From Nautilus pompilius (taxonomy: Eukaryota; Mollusca; Cephalopoda; Nautilida; Nautilidae), in contig JACATO010000332.1 of assembly GCA_018389105.1 (NCBI GenBank), forward strand, positions 1,501,001-1,565,000: a DNA stretch of 64,000 nucleotides. Direction: 5' to 3'. The notes beneath the pieces are model-generated. The model made no database searches, was not told the origin of the DNA, and saw only the letters and a list, made by a program, of their open reading frames with translations. The translations under genes and the position numbers were made by a program. Position 1 is the stretch's first letter. Every line of letters starts with the position of its first letter. Of the stretch, positions 38,657-51,244 are shown in pieces.

Positions 38657-39189
38657 AAATATGGATATTCTTGCTTTTTTAATGCACTATAGAACCAAAT
38701 TATTTCCAGACTATAGCAAAAATAAAAGCTTAAATGTGGTAAATGGATATTACTTTGATGATGATCAGTTTTGAAGAAATTTGAGTGAAAATGATTTTTT
38801 TTTAATAAAGAGAATTAATTCAAAAAATTTTAATTATCGCCTCCAGGCATTTTATCCAAAACATGGTTTTGCTATCGTTTGGGGTTTTAATTGCGTATTT
38901 ACGCAAAATAGCAATATGACAATAACAGATCGAAAGATATTTGGTAAACACCATAAAACTGGTCATTATGCTTCCAATACCATGAGCATCATCTGGAAAA
39001 CCATATTTAAAAAAAGCACATTCAACTAATCATTACTCGATTTTACCTAAATATTAAACTTTTTTCTTATAAAATTGCTGAATTACTTCAATGAAGAACA
39101 AATCAAATGCGCGAACACACATACAATGTGACCAGTCATATTAATCTGGTCATCCCAAAAAGGGCTATCTGACAAATTTACATATTGCA
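37894..39189. other. AT-rich stretch, no gene recognised
   Basis: Contains the CT tract at 38552-38654. Frames overlapping it (38510-38774) are low-complexity artefacts; 38781-39029 has no recognisable domain. Confidence 0.6.
38552..38654. repeat. (CT)n microsatellite with CCAT interruptions
   Basis: CT dinucleotides with CCATCTCTCT and ATCATCTCT interruptions. The complement (GATGGAGAGAGA, AGAGATGAT) shares motifs with the minisatellite at 19500-20257. Confidence 0.95.
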
Positions 39190-39700
39190 TATGTGGTTAC
39201 TTTATAAAGTAGGGCCTAAACGAGCAGACGACCCGAGTGCATTGTCAGTGTCGAAAAACAGGAGTTTGGCTATGTTCCTGTCTTCACGCCACCTCATATT
39301 GAAGGCCTTTGAAGGTGAGGCCAAAATCGACGACAGATTTTCCAATAGCACCCCAAACATCTTTATGAGTCTGTGGCCAACATGATCGCAAATTTCAGTC
39401 CCGGTCCGAATGTCGCAGCTTGGACAATGACATCAATACGAGAGTCGTGACGTCTTCCGCCACGGTCTCACTTCACATAACGTCGAGCTAGTTTCGTCGA
39501 CGTCGACAGAGCGACAAATGCGCCAGTGTACGGTCCACCGTCGTCTCTATTTGGCTAAAGATCATGCGTATCGCAGGTGAAACCCGATTCGCTCAGACAA
39601 GGGAATCGGGCCTTGGAAAGGGTCCGATCGGAAAACTGGCTCAAAAAATGGCACCGTATGCTCATCTCAATTTAAGTTACAGCAGTTCGCTCTGAAGGTC
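39190..39700 (+). pseudogene. Possible very old Tc1-like remnant
   Basis: This GC-richer block contains QMRQCTVHRRLYLAKDHAYR at about 39518-39577, which resembles the second helix-turn-helix segment of Tc1 transposases (vSxxTVxRRLxxxGLxxRR). No catalytic motif follows in a recognisable form and no terminal repeats were seen. The assignment rests on one short motif and the composition. Confidence 0.28.
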
Positions 39701-39999
39701 TCACCTGGGTTTTAAGATCTAATGACAACCTACATTTCAGTCCTACCAGACGTCTAGTAGAGGGATCAAAATGTTGTAAGGGGAGGAAACAATACTTAAA
39801 AATAACTTATATTTAGTTTTTAAATAACTAAAAAATTTTCATACATACGCACATACTTTTAAAAAAATTTCCATTATTTAAAATAAAAGAAAACAATATT
39901 TAAAATTCGCGATGAACTAATAGAGTGTCCGTTTTCTCTTAAAAACAATAATAGTTATGGTATAATGCTTTTTATTACGGGAAGAGTAACAATGGACTA
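39701..39999. other. AT-rich spacer
   Basis: Nothing recognised. Confidence 0.6.
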
Positions 40000-40334
40000 A
40001 TGCACGTGCTGTGGATTCTCATCTTCGTGGTCTGTAGTTTTAAAGCATCTAAGCTGGGAGAGCGGACTCTGTTGCTGCTAGAGCTTGGCGGTCACGAGAG
40101 AGTAAGAGTTCGTACCACGAGGAGGATAATCGCCACGACGACGTACCTTTGCCGGTTCATACTTTCGCCCATACTCCTCTTATTACTTTTATTTTTGGAG
40201 TTGCAAAAATCTTTGTTACAGAACCAAAAACACGTTTCCTCTAAAGCACTCTTGGTGCACTCGGTCTTCTCTTCCTTTATGCAACCTCTCCCGAAGGAAA
40301 AGACAAAGGTATTATCGCCATCTGCAAAAACAAG
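40000..40334 (+). CDS. Candidate signal-peptide exon, unidentified
   Basis: An ATG at 40000 opens a frame starting MHVLWILIFVVCSFKASK, which looks like a secretory signal peptide. The frame stays open for 111 codons and two bases to a strong donor, AAG followed by GTAAGTTC (40335). A second, earlier donor-like GTAAGAG lies near 40100. A further hydrophobic stretch (CRFILSPILLLLLLFLELQ) lies about two thirds of the way along. No downstream exon was found on the plus strand and no family is recognised, so this may be chance or a 5' exon of an alternative transcript. Confidence 0.22.
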
Positions 40335-40853
40335 GTAAGTTCGTGAGTGTTGTTGGCAAAAAACGTTAAAATCTTTCTCGAAATTTCTCTGCGCATTTCA
40401 CGTATTGATTGAAGTTTCGGTTAAAGCCCAATACACTGAACCGCATATACCTATTTTTTTTTTTTATTTTGCATCATCACTGCCATTCTTTTGAAATGAC
40501 AATACTAGAGAATAGAGATTGCTTGGTTAGCCTAACAACTCACTTTAAATCAGCTGCGCGGGGGTAAAAAAATAGACGCATATCAAAATCTTTTTTAGTA
40601 CACCCGTCCAGGTGGCGCTGCAAAAGGGAAGCAGATCGTATTTCACAGCAGCACTTCAATATAGACAATATGTATCTTGTCAGTGGGCGCTATAATCTTC
40701 TGTCTAACTATGGTAGCTTATTCAATGACCTGACGAATTTTAAATGTTTTTGTTAATGCATCAGTAGATGCCATTTTTTTTAAAACAGGGTTTATCGCTA
40801 ATATACGGAGATTTATTACGAAAAGTGTAAACAAATTAATTTGGAATACTTAC
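40335..40853. other. No further exon recognised downstream of Ly6 exon 2
   Basis: The minus-strand Ly6-type gene should continue toward lower coordinates. No exon with the expected remaining cysteines and CN ending was seen in this stretch. Confidence 0.5.
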
Positions 40854-41000
40854 CGATTCTGTTCACTTGCTTGCTGTAGCAGACAGTGTGATCTTTGCAA
40901 GTAACTTTGTTGGCAGTAGTGACGTTTTCGGGACTGTAAATGCATTCTTTGTCTCTGTCGGAACCACTGTGTATGTAAGAACAGCTGTAACACTTCAAAC
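40854..41000 (-). CDS. Ly6-type gene, coding exon 2
   Basis: This 147-nt exon is bounded by acceptor CTCTTTGTAG (41010-41001) and donor GTAAGTATT (40853 downward). It is phase 1 at both ends, as is common for extracellular domain exons. It carries the first half of the three-finger domain. Confidence 0.8.
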
Positions 41001-44000
41001 CTACAAAGAGAATTTCAAAGTGTAGAGGTCTGCTTCAGGTGGGTCATTATTGCCGAAAACCATCGCAGATCTGCCGATAAATTACTATTCGCCTGTTAGA
41101 TTTAAATTCTTTAACAATTAATCAGACGGCGCAAGAATTAAAGAGAATAATCGGTGGATTCAGTCGCATTTTGGTCCTTGATATTAAAATTCAAATACCC
41201 TCTCGAGTTCAGTGGTAATAAAGAAAGCAAAACGGGATAAACCAGTTAATGATAGCGAGGAAGTCTTGTTAGATTGCTCTTTTCTCCGAACAGTTGTCGG
41301 GTTATGGGGCAGCGCTCGAGTGTAGACTCTACTCGAGCTGGCTGCTCACCCGGTTTACTGGCGCAATTAAATGGCATTCGTTAATCCATATTCTATCGTA
41401 CTGACAGTCTGCTGGTAAAATGAAGGATGCGTCATGTAATAACCTGGCTCTACAAAGGTGGAAACTGAATAGCAGTCTGGCTCATTGGGGTTTAACCAGA
41501 CTCACTTAACTGAACACTCTAGCCGCTCCTCTGTCCGTTTCTTGAGCATATCTTTAACATTGATTTTAAACAAAACGGCTATGCAGTTTTGATATTAAAT
41601 CGTGTCAGTAAGGGCATGCTGACGCATATCGTATACTGTTATTGTTAGCCCTCTGAATACATTTTCATTCCGCTGTTACTTAAATCTATTTCTCGTACAG
41701 GTTGGCCGTAAGTACTATGTGTTCCAACCACTTCTTTGTTGTTATTAAAACTCTGTAACGACAAACTCGCGTACTTTCGGCTCGCCATTTGCATGACGAC
41801 TCTTCGGCCTGACATGAAGCCAGTTTAATATAATTACTAAAAGGCGGTAAAAGGAAAGTAGAACTTTATTGAAGCACACGGTCAAGATTCAACTTAGGAT
41901 TGGGATTTTTTGTTCGATTATATAACATGTCGGGAACCGCTGTTATAGCGATTGTTAAATAAGTAAATGCAGCTATCCTGTGAATTCAAAGCCCAGGGTT
42001 AGATCACGTGACGTGTGATTACGAATTCGGGTTTCAACCGTCAGCATCTTAAAGGACAAATACAGCTTTTCAGTGACAGCCCCTAGCCCTAAGCTGCTGC
42101 TATGGGACGTTAAGTCTGCAATATTAGGAACAGATACGGACCACGGCAGCCTATTATGGTGGATCAGCTGTACATTTTGTTTACATTAATATATGACGAG
42201 CAGTTGAAGACAGTTTTGTTTTAGCGACTTCATCTTCAGCTTTATCCACAATTGAGGTTTCTTTATTTTACAATTATTTTCACATTTTCTATTAGTTCAT
42301 AGCATAAAACAAAACTTTATTTGGAAAAAATTCCTGTTCGTTTGTACAGTAATATAAAATTTCCGAATGCAAAAACATCAATTGTACGCATTTTGTTAAT
42401 TTTCCATCTAAATTCAGTTTTTAAAGGAAATTAGAATGGAATATTATAACTACAAATAACTATGCGGTGATTTGCTACAAAATTCGCTGCAAAATCTGTA
42501 ATTGAATCAGTACTTTTTGTCACAAGTAGAATGATGTGTTGTATATGTTTCAGTATCTCAAGTTACCGTAAACACTTATACTGAAATAACCAGTAGGTTA
42601 TTAACTACACACATTTAAAGTCGTGCTATCGGACTAAATATTGTTTTATTTTCTTTATAAACTGAGTGAGCAAATGTGACTAAGGAAAATGTATTGTCTG
42701 CATTGCTTGAAATAACTCTGAGTGAAAGTTTCTTTAGTTCAGAGGTAGCCTAACTTTAGAACCATGTCATCTACCTTTTCCCAAAGACATCCTTGAAAAT
42801 AGCGGAGGGCAGCGTAAAAAAATTAATTTTTTTTTTATTTTAATTTCGAAAGTTTGATTTATTTCCTTTGTAATGTGATGGTTTACAATGGATGGTGTCA
42901 GTCACACCCAGGACAGTAGCCGCTAATTTGGAGTCTCAAACCGGCTTCCATGTGGTCATCAAACGTGGCTGGTCGGTGTTTAGATGTAATAATCCATCCG
43001 TATATGTGAGAACACTGACTCGCAGAGGTGGCTGGAACCGAAAATTGCAATCAAGTGAATGACATGTTCTGATATTCGGATATTTCCCAGCAGTCATTAG
43101 CTTCTAAAAGTTCCTCTTTGAGACCCCTGGATTTGATTTGAATGTCAAAGTTAAAATTCCACCCTCAACAGTTGTGTCCGCGTGGAACAACGACGTGATT
43201 TTCAAGGCCATCCATTAGTATCAGCTTTTGCACCCAACGGGAAGCCTCATCAGTGTTTCTACAGGTTAGAGTAATGTAAAGTTCTGGAACTGTCTGTTAA
43301 TTTCTGATATAACATTTTGCACCTGGTCAATGTATCGACTATTATCAAGGTGCGCGCATTCTTTACCCTGAAGGTTTAGCTCTGAAACGGTGTTTTTAAA
43401 ATTCCACAATTCGTATCGCTGTAGAGATATAAATTGTTCTTGTCTAAAAGCGTTCACCGACCAACCATTGAATTTTTCGAATCTTTGCGGCCAGTCTATG
43501 CATTTTCGAAGATCCTAAAGATGATGCTTCTGTTCACATACCGTATTTTTCTGCTATACATTCCAGCATAAATTTTCTGAAATCCATGGTTAACATTTTG
43601 GACAGGACTGTTTATTGCCAGGAGTAATCTATTTTCTTCCGTTATCTCTCCACAATGCCGGATCATTTTAAGAACTAACTTTCACAATCTACTTTTCCAT
43701 TTTATTATTTCTGACGTACATATTCTTTGATTAACTTCAGCCGTCAACATACATTTAGATTCGTTTAAATCTGTTGCTTGATCTTCACGTGCTTTAGGAT
43801 GGGTTCAGCTGTCGATGTAGTAGACAGTTATTTCCCATGAGTCTGACGTAAAAGGGCGGTTATTGGCAACGGGGAGATAATTAAATTTTCCATTATAATA
43901 TTTTTTCTGTATTTTTAATTTACTCCTTTGGGCTCAACTTAGGTAAGTGCGATGAAAACCGCGATCGCGTCCGAACCTTAAGAGATAGAATTCAATCGAT

Positions 44001-47000
44001 ACTCTAAATACAAGAAATAGATTTTAAATGCAAATTTAATTGTAAATAAAAAGTAATCAGGGTGATTTTAAAGACTAATAAAAGATAAGAAACCTTATTA
44101 ACGGCTTTGGTTCGTTCTCTATCTGCCCCGCTGTAAATACTACCTTGGGCAACCAGTCTAGCCGATTTTTACCATTAATTATTACGTAGGCTTTATCCTA
44201 TCGCTGCAACTATTTGAAATAACAGTCAGACATCTTAGCTTCGGAATCATTACGAAGTTTCTCGACTTATCACCGGTTGAATAATCTTTCTAGTTTATCT
44301 AAGTCATCACGTCTGCGTACATTTAATGCACTGGATTTCAAACCAAAACGGAAATCCTATATTTAATTACTAAAATCTAAACGGTTATATCTTAATCGGT
44401 GCTAGATATCTCGCTCTTGGTCTCAATTTAAATTGGAAAAGATTTAGTCGAATTTGTAAAGAAATTCCAGTTTTGAGTTTTATGGATCACGATGTGATTT
44501 ACGTAATCAGGTTAAATCTTTGCATTTAAACCGCTTTAGCCGTTTTTTTTTTAAATATAAATAAACAATAAAAAGGTAAGAATAGCATAGCTGATGTTAA
44601 ATTTTAGTTTACGACAATTTCATTTAAAAGTAAACTCTACAGGCCTTTAAGTTGAGTTTAATAAAATTGTGTGTACAATTAGATGGTGATAAATTGAGCA
44701 GTTTTCCTAAGATTTACTTATAAAATGAATTCTATGAAATTATATTAAATGAAGCATGATTTTATTGGATTTCTGAGTGGACATGAAAAGGAAACATTGA
44801 TGAGCACCTGGTGGAATAAATTTGAGTGAATAAACTGATGATTTCTCTATTCTTACTACAAAACTACATATCTATTTGAAAAATCGTGCCACAAATGATT
44901 CATTAGAAAATAAGGTGGTTTTATCTGTACTTTTTGGATAGTATACTACCTAAAATATATTTTGGGAAGTGGTTTTAATATGAAAGTGTAGAAACATTTA
45001 TTGCCTATAAAATTGGAATGCTTTCATGAATATTTATATAGATTTAATACGATTTTTAATGGAAATAGAAAAAAAGTGTGCAAATATTTAAAATTTGGTG
45101 AATTCTTTGGGAATATTTTGTTACCTATCATATATTGGAAAACTGAAACCTTATTTTACCATCTCTTCTTGCAGTATCCACAAATTTTCACCACCAGTCT
45201 ATGTTTAAAATGAGGAGGTAATTTACATGGTCTAGCAAATATGAGAACTCAAAATTAAAGTTATTTTCTATTTTAATATGGAAAGAAAAAACTAGACGTT
45301 TATAACTGTCTAATACTTTGACATAATTCATTTAAAGCGAATATTAATAACTGATGGTATTCTTTAATTATTAATTGTTAAGACTTAATTTTGAGAAAAG
45401 GTTTTCAATTTGTTATATTTTTCAAGGGAAGATTGGAAAATATTCTTTATGTAAACAGAATAAAATAGAATGTTGGTTTAAAATGCACATCCAATTAAAA
45501 TTATGATTGACTGCACTTTTAGGTATAAAGATAAATTTTGTTTTGGCTTTACCACTATGAAAATGTTAATTATTATTTTTAAAAAAATGAAAGTTTTATT
45601 ATACATGCGAAATTCAAAATAAAAAATGTTATTTGCGATTAGTTATTTGAAAATGAATAAATTAAAAATTATGGTCAATAATCTTATTAGAGAAGATTAT
45701 AACACAGTTCATTTGAAGATATCAAAAGGATAAATAAAAATCATTTGAAAAATTAAAATTAATTATTCTCTTTTTTACTTTAATGATGTAATGGTTTTTA
45801 AAACAAAGCCGAAACAAAAGAAAAATTGAATTTTATAAATAATCAAAGCTGATGTTTAATTTTAAGTGTTAAATGAGTAACTTATTTTGGTTTCAGTGAG
45901 TGATAATTCATCAAGATTTAGTTTAAACATTTTAAAAGATTGTACAAGTTTATTGACTGGAAATAAATTTAGATAATAGGATTATTTATAATTCTGCTTA
46001 ATTTTAAGGAAGGAGATAATCAACCAAACGTGCAGGCAACTGATTTGTTGCACTAAACTTTGGATAGATTTAGATTTTGGAAGCAATCTATTTAAATGTT
46101 TCAGTCATTTGGTAAAATTGGTAATAATGTTCCTGATACTGCTCTCATAATTTTAATATGTTCTCAACATAAAACAGATTGATACATGATAATGAATTAA
46201 ACATTTGCTCGTATAGTGTGATGCAAATAGGAAAAGTGAAAAGGAAAATTAACGTAGGAAATCTGGCTTCTCAGAATTTTTTATGCAAAATTAACTTTTC
46301 TAAAATTATCTGAAGCTGGCATTGATGGATGGCAGGCGAGCAGGCCTCTCCCTATCACCAACCCACTATAGACACTCTTCTCTTTTTGACTGTGCAGCTA
46401 GCACTCGACTGACCTCTTCACACAGTCCGCTGCATATCTCTGAGCTAGTTATAATGGAAAGCTAGCTCCACTTATGTTCTGATTAAGATAATTGTAACTA
46501 AAGGAAAAACAATGCATAATAGACCCGTTTCACATCATAAGTACGTACACCCTAACTATCGTGGGTACAGCTGACCTCAGAGTTTCCGGCCGTGTTAAAA
46601 CTATTTTGTCAAATGCACATAACTTTATTACGGACTAAAAACTTGCAAAAGTTCAGATTTATTTAGTGGCAGCACTAGGCGTATAGAGATACGTGGATTT
46701 CACCTAAATTTTAATGGCTATTACTAATGGTATGTTTATAGGGGGTGGATCATGAGTCGCTCCCGTGACTGCCTGTAGAAGCTTTTAAAGAAGCAACGCA
46801 ACGGAAAACAATCTAGGACATCAGAAAGGTGCCCGCGGCAACAGAAAGACGGACCAGCGTGTTTGTCTCGTGTTTGTCTCTTCCTAGCTGTCAACTTAAA
46901 GACGCCCTGGCAAAACAGACACGACAACTCCTCTGACCGATTGCCACTTCAGAGTTACTGCAGTATTTCAAAGCCAGGCAAATTCCTTGTGAAAAAACAA

Positions 47001-48222
47001 AAAAAAAAAAAAATGTACGAGTGGAAATCTTGTGAAAATTTATTTTGTGAGCTATCTTTCTGAACTACTCGTTTCGTTTACTGAGATCTGTCATCTCAGT
47101 CCACATGAGCAGGAATGACGATGCCGTGTTGTGATACCGTGTGAGATTAGATTATGGTCTGGACAGACACTGCCGACGGTTACTCAAATATATTTTGTAA
47201 AAATAACTTTCATATATATAGAGTTCACCTTGCAATTACAGCTGTACTACGATCAGTCGTTTCAATAGTTCGGACTACGATATCACTCTTATATAGAGAG
47301 TTCGACAGGTTACACCTCTACTTTAATAGTGCCAGAGTCTTGTGCTGCGCATTTGCCCTAACATACAGAATGACGCTTAATAGAAACTGTCCGTAACAAC
47401 GAGTCAGTAAATACCACTTGTGTCTACATTCGTTATTAAATGTCCTACAAGGATTGGCTTAATTTCACAGTGCATACGAGATGTTGTCCAGTCTTTTCTT
47501 ATTCTTCTACATTCATAATGAATGTGCCAGATTAACAAAATTAAGAACAAAAGACATTAAACATTGTCGAAAGGTATTTTCTTTTTACAATTAGCGTAGA
47601 AGAAAGAGAAAACTGCTTAAGGTAGAAAGTAAATTTACATTTCTCTGCCCCTTAGCTAAGAGTTTGGTATGACTCTAGGTTTCCTCTCTTCTTAAATTAT
47701 GACCTTTGGCATAAAATCTAAAAAAAATCAAATAACCTTCATTTGTTATGAAAAAGTGACAAAAAAAATTCTTATCATTCAATGCAACTAAGTTTTCCGA
47801 GAGAGTGTCACATGGTATTTCATTACCTACTGCTAATTCAGTCTCGGGTTACGTTTATGGAACGTTGAACTTGTTGAGTTCTGTGTACTGTTAAAGATAA
47901 ATTTAGTACACAAACTTTAGACGTATTATACCTGCAAAACTTTGCAAAATTATGCTTCCAGCCTCCAGAAAAGCTTAACATTAAAGTTATCGCCGCTTAA
48001 AAGATGTACAAAATCAATTTAATCACTAAAGACAGAAAATGTGTTTGTGTTGTGTTTTTTTTTTTTTAAACTCATGTGAGCTGCGTAGCTATAGCTACCC
48101 ACCCGATAATCACCTACAGAATGGCTCTAAATTTCAATGAAACATAAAGGTCAAGTAAATCGCTTACCTTCGACAGCGGGTAAAACTAGAAGGCATATGA
48201 ACAAAGGTAAAAAACAGGCCAT
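40854..48222 (-). CDS. Ly6/uPAR (three-finger) domain protein, 5' two exons
   Basis: Exon 1 (48168-48222) encodes an 18-residue hydrophobic leader, MACFLPLFICLLVLPAVE. It ends one base into a codon, with donor GTAAGCG. Exon 2 (40854-41000) follows acceptor TTTGTAG and completes Gly, then reads LKCYSCSYIHSG and so on for 48 codons to donor GTAAGT. The phases fit exactly. L-K-C-Y-S-C right after a signal peptide, further cysteines in KEC and TCKDHTVC, and an N-glycosylation site (NVT) are typical of Ly6/uPAR proteins, including the Quiver/Sleepless-like kind. Such proteins are secreted or GPI-anchored and often modulate ion channels, nicotinic receptors or cell adhesion. Five of the usual ten cysteines are present; the rest and any GPI signal must lie in a missing 3' exon. 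Positions 41001-48167 are intron. Confidence 0.8.
41001..42889. other. Ly6 intron, part 1; possible SINE-like segment near 41975-42125
   Basis: GGGTTTCAACCG at about 42030 resembles a B box. About 65 bp further, CTATGGGACGTTAAGTCTGC resembles a 3' end shared by several invertebrate SINEs. The match is partial. A small 8-bp palindrome with a 9-nt loop occurs at 41314-41338. Nothing else is recognised. Confidence 0.3.
42890..43500 (-). pseudogene. Decayed hAT transposase (C-terminal part)
   Basis: On the minus strand, an open stretch (43457-43266) contains VSELNLQGKECAHLD and VQNVISEINRQFQNF, matching the E-L-N-x-x-L-Q-G-K block of hAT proteins of the ZBED/GTF2IRD2-like kind. Further along in another frame LIAIFGSSHLCESVFSHI (about 43072-43019) matches the hAT dimerisation motif L-F-G-S-x-Y-x-C-E-x-x-F-S. 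KHRPATFDDHMEAGLRLQIS (about 42995-42936) then matches the R-x-x-L-T-D-x-H-L-x-x-x-L-R segment. Stops and frameshifts separate the parts. It lies inside the intron of the Ly6-type gene, in the same orientation. No terminal repeats were found. Confidence 0.72.
43501..48167. other. Ly6 intron, part 2, very AT-rich, nothing recognised
   Basis: Positions 44000-46300 are especially AT-rich with no open frame of interest. The block 46320-46960 is somewhat GC-richer, with no motif that could be identified. Confidence 0.6.
48168..48222 (-). CDS. Ly6-type gene, coding exon 1 (signal peptide)
   Basis: ATG at 48222 follows GTTAGAGAG on the minus strand. The 18 codons form a hydrophobic signal peptide ending P-A-V-E, before donor AAG followed by GTAAGCG (48167 downward). 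Cleavage would leave L-K-C-Y-S-C at or near the mature N-terminus, as in other Ly6 proteins. Confidence 0.78.
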
Positions 48223-49255
48223 CTCTCTAACTCAGCTCAGCTGAATGCGAAGTCCCGCCGGCGAGTTGCTTCGCAAGTTATGAATCTGGGCGTCAACGTA
48301 AGCTAATTATAAATTAGGATTTATCTTCATTCAAAAAGTACATATGTTTATAAATAGAGAAGTGCCTAATAAGTGAGACATAATTTTAAAATAAACATAA
48401 AGGGATTTTAATGTTAAATATGTTTATCTTAATTCAGTAAATATTATGTATCAGTACACTCGTATATATATAACAATTACCTTCCTCCCTATTCATGATA
48501 TATCTTTGGGTTTTTGTTTTGTAAAACTAACAACAAATACATAGGAAATAGCGGTTTGGTGTGAATATGTTATTATACTTACTTATATATTTTAGACGAT
48601 TGTTGATCTTTCTTTTATGTAGCGGATCGCTACACACGTGGAAACCTTGGCACTCTGGTAAGGAGTGTCTGCGAGATTATCCGATTGATTAAGAAAACGA
48701 CTGTTTTTTTTTTTTCTGATCCATAATTTTTCGTAGAAAAATAATTGTCACCAAGAGAAGAACGAGTTTTGGCAAAGCTTCAAGACGGGATAGGTTTGGC
48801 TGAGGTGGTATATTATGATATATTAGCTAGAGAATTTGAAACAAAAAGGTATTGCCAAGAAAATATCGAATGCATTGATTTTAAATCATACATCCCAGCT
48901 AAGAGACCAAGACATTCTGCCATAAAAACAGAAAAACAGACTCTGATTTTTTAAGATGTATCAAAATTGGAAATTATAAGATTAGTGCAAGGTGATATTT
49001 GCAGATGAAAGTTCACTTACCTTTTTTTTTGGTAATTGTGGTGTTTAGAGAGTTGAAAGAAATTCAGGTAAAAATTTGAAATCATTTGCATTTTACAAAC
49101 TCGGAATCCAGAGAGAGTCCATATCTGAGCTCCTTTCTCTGCTAATGAAAAAGGCAGTTTAGTAATCTACCAAAAAAACCCTGCAATGATTACAAATTAA
49201 TATTTCATTTTTAATATAGATGTTATCTATTTTAGAATATAGCGTTTAATTGTCG
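48223..49255. other. Upstream region of the Ly6-type gene, no further gene recognised
   Basis: Positions 48223-48300 are GC-richer and may be 5' untranslated or promoter sequence. A frame at 48745-48954 (plus, no ATG) has no recognisable domain. Confidence 0.4.
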
Positions 49256-49800
49256 TCATACAAAAAAATAATTATTCATTATTTTTAGTTTATGAATACT
49301 ATCCCCTAACTGGACAGATGGCTCTGCTTTTACTGTTGTAAGATCATCCTGTACGTTCGAGAGAAGTATCTGATGCATCTGTCTGGCATAAAAATTTCCT
49401 TTTGCTTTAGTTGGTTCTTCTGTAAATATAATTTGTGACTTGTCTTCCTCTGCTTTTTGAATTAGACTCTTTAGCTGGGCATTTGTTATCGACTTCTCTG
49501 GATTCATAATTGCTGCAGTGACGATTGTTTTGTAGTTCCGATCTTCGTTGATTCCTACTACCTGATAATGTCATGTGTGTCCTTTACTTCTACGAATGGC
49601 TATTTCACCAGACCTCTGGCTTTTATTTTAATGGACCAGCTCCAGCTGACCGCATTGCTGACAAGTCTTCTTGGAAAATGTCATGGAATGTTCAAAAGTC
49701 TTGTACGCTGGCTCCATGCGACTGATCGATCATCTCCAACGAGCCTATTCATCGCCAAATCCAGGAGTTTTCAAATACCACCTTTTTTTTAACTTGAAAC
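49256..49800 (-). pseudogene. Unidentified coding-like frame, partly decayed
   Basis: An open frame of about 104 codons on the minus strand (about 49567 down to 49256) contains VVGINEDRNYKTIVTAAIM, NAQLKSLIQKAEEDKSQIIF and TKAKGNFYARQMHQILLSN. It reads like a globular protein fragment and ends at a stop. Upstream on the same strand (to about 49800) further coding-like pieces such as FQEDLSAMRSAGAGP appear with stops. I do not recognise the family; it may be a broken gene or a transposon-encoded protein. Confidence 0.3.
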
Positions 49801-50915
49801 AATGCTTATACCTTTCGCTTTTTAATCGACTTCTAATAGATTAGATATAAACAATTTACCTAGCTTCTACTTTTTTATCTCAATTCCTCTCACCGAATCT
49901 GAAATTGTTTTCTAGTAATTCTGTTACTCAACCTTCCAAATCCCTTGGCCTCGATGATTTTTCTGTTGAACATTAAGTTCTTTCCTTCCTTCTGTTCGTA
50001 CGTTGATAGTTTCTTATTTGTTCATGAATTTATGCCGTTTTCTCCATACTTCTGCCTTCAACAATTAATTTGCTACCTAAACATAACTGTGACCATTCCG
50101 GTCCCTTCCAATGGAAAAATCTTTTTTAAATACAGTTTATACAATTCTCTCTAGATTTCCTTAACTTTGATTATTTTCTCTCCTCTCTTCATGTCTTTCT
50201 CTCCAATATTTCAGTGTTTCTCCCGCATGCATTCTTATCTTCCTTCTCACTATCTTCCCGCTATTTTTATCATCCTTGACCATAATTATTTATTTTCTCA
50301 TCTGTGTGCTTTTGACCTGTATCCCTTTACTTTACACTTCTGCTTCGACCTCCCCCCAACCCCTAAGGCTATCCGAACAAGGCATCCCTATCTTTATGAC
50401 CCCATTTTTGTTTGCAGTGTGAACTTTTTTATTGTGTTCATCATTCTCCATACTTTACTGTCGTTGGTAATTCAACCTTTTCTCGTACTTTTCTGTTATT
50501 ATTACGTGATATTTACATGTATTTGCATATGAAAGCAAATTTCATGTAAAAATGGCCTTTCGGTTGTTTATACAAATCAATAAAGTCGAAGTAAAAGTTG
50601 AATTTTTACCAATGTAGACCAACATTGCAACTCGAATTCAATGTTAATAAACGAGAAATGAAAGGAAAGAGGTGCGCAGGAAATCCGTTCGTTCAAATAT
50701 GTATCCATCGTGGACATTTTCTCTACTACTGACGCTTGTGTCTCGCCATATAGTAACAATTTCAAGATCTACATTTTTCTTTACGAGAATGACCAGTATT
50801 GGTATATCTGACTGTCTTTTCTTTTTTCTAATATATAATGCTTTTAAAAGCATTTTCCCCTGCTATTTTTTGTTTTATTCTGAGCCTCATAAGATTTCTC
50901 TGCTAAGATTGATAT
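49801..50915. other. Pyrimidine-rich stretch, no gene recognised
   Basis: Positions 49860-50520 are rich in T and C on the plus strand. The open frames there (50167-50532 and others) reflect composition rather than coding. Confidence 0.55.
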
Positions 50916-51028
50916 AATACAGGTCGAAATAAGGCCTCAATTATAAACAGCTGAGGCGGCCGGTCGTGGAACCGACCCAGCTCCCACCACACACACACAC
51001 ATAACCCCAACAATTGCACCATACCCCC
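50916..51028 (-). mobile_element. tRNA-derived SINE, copy B
   Basis: Close relative of 35056-35183 in the same orientation, with the same B-box region and 3' body. The segment between A and B boxes is shorter and carries a (CA)n run. Confidence 0.75.
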
Positions 51029-51244
51029 AAAAAGATTGGTCTCCACGAAAACAGATCACATTTAGCTGAACCGAACAAAATCTTTGACACTTGAATGATC
51101 CACTGGATCTGATTAAATATTTGCATCCAGATATTCAGCCTTTGTAGTAGAGGCTAAGAATATTATAATATAAAGGTTAAAATTAGTAAGTTATATCAAT
51201 GAAATAACATGAAGTTTATGGAGATGCACCTGTATATACATATA

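Noticed and set aside
41314-41338. Small palindrome with 8-bp arms
   Set aside because: Short enough to arise by chance; no context.
48745-48954. Plus-strand frame after a pyrimidine tract with a possible acceptor and donor
   Set aside because: A stop lies in frame immediately before the first codon, between it and the acceptor, and no family is recognised.
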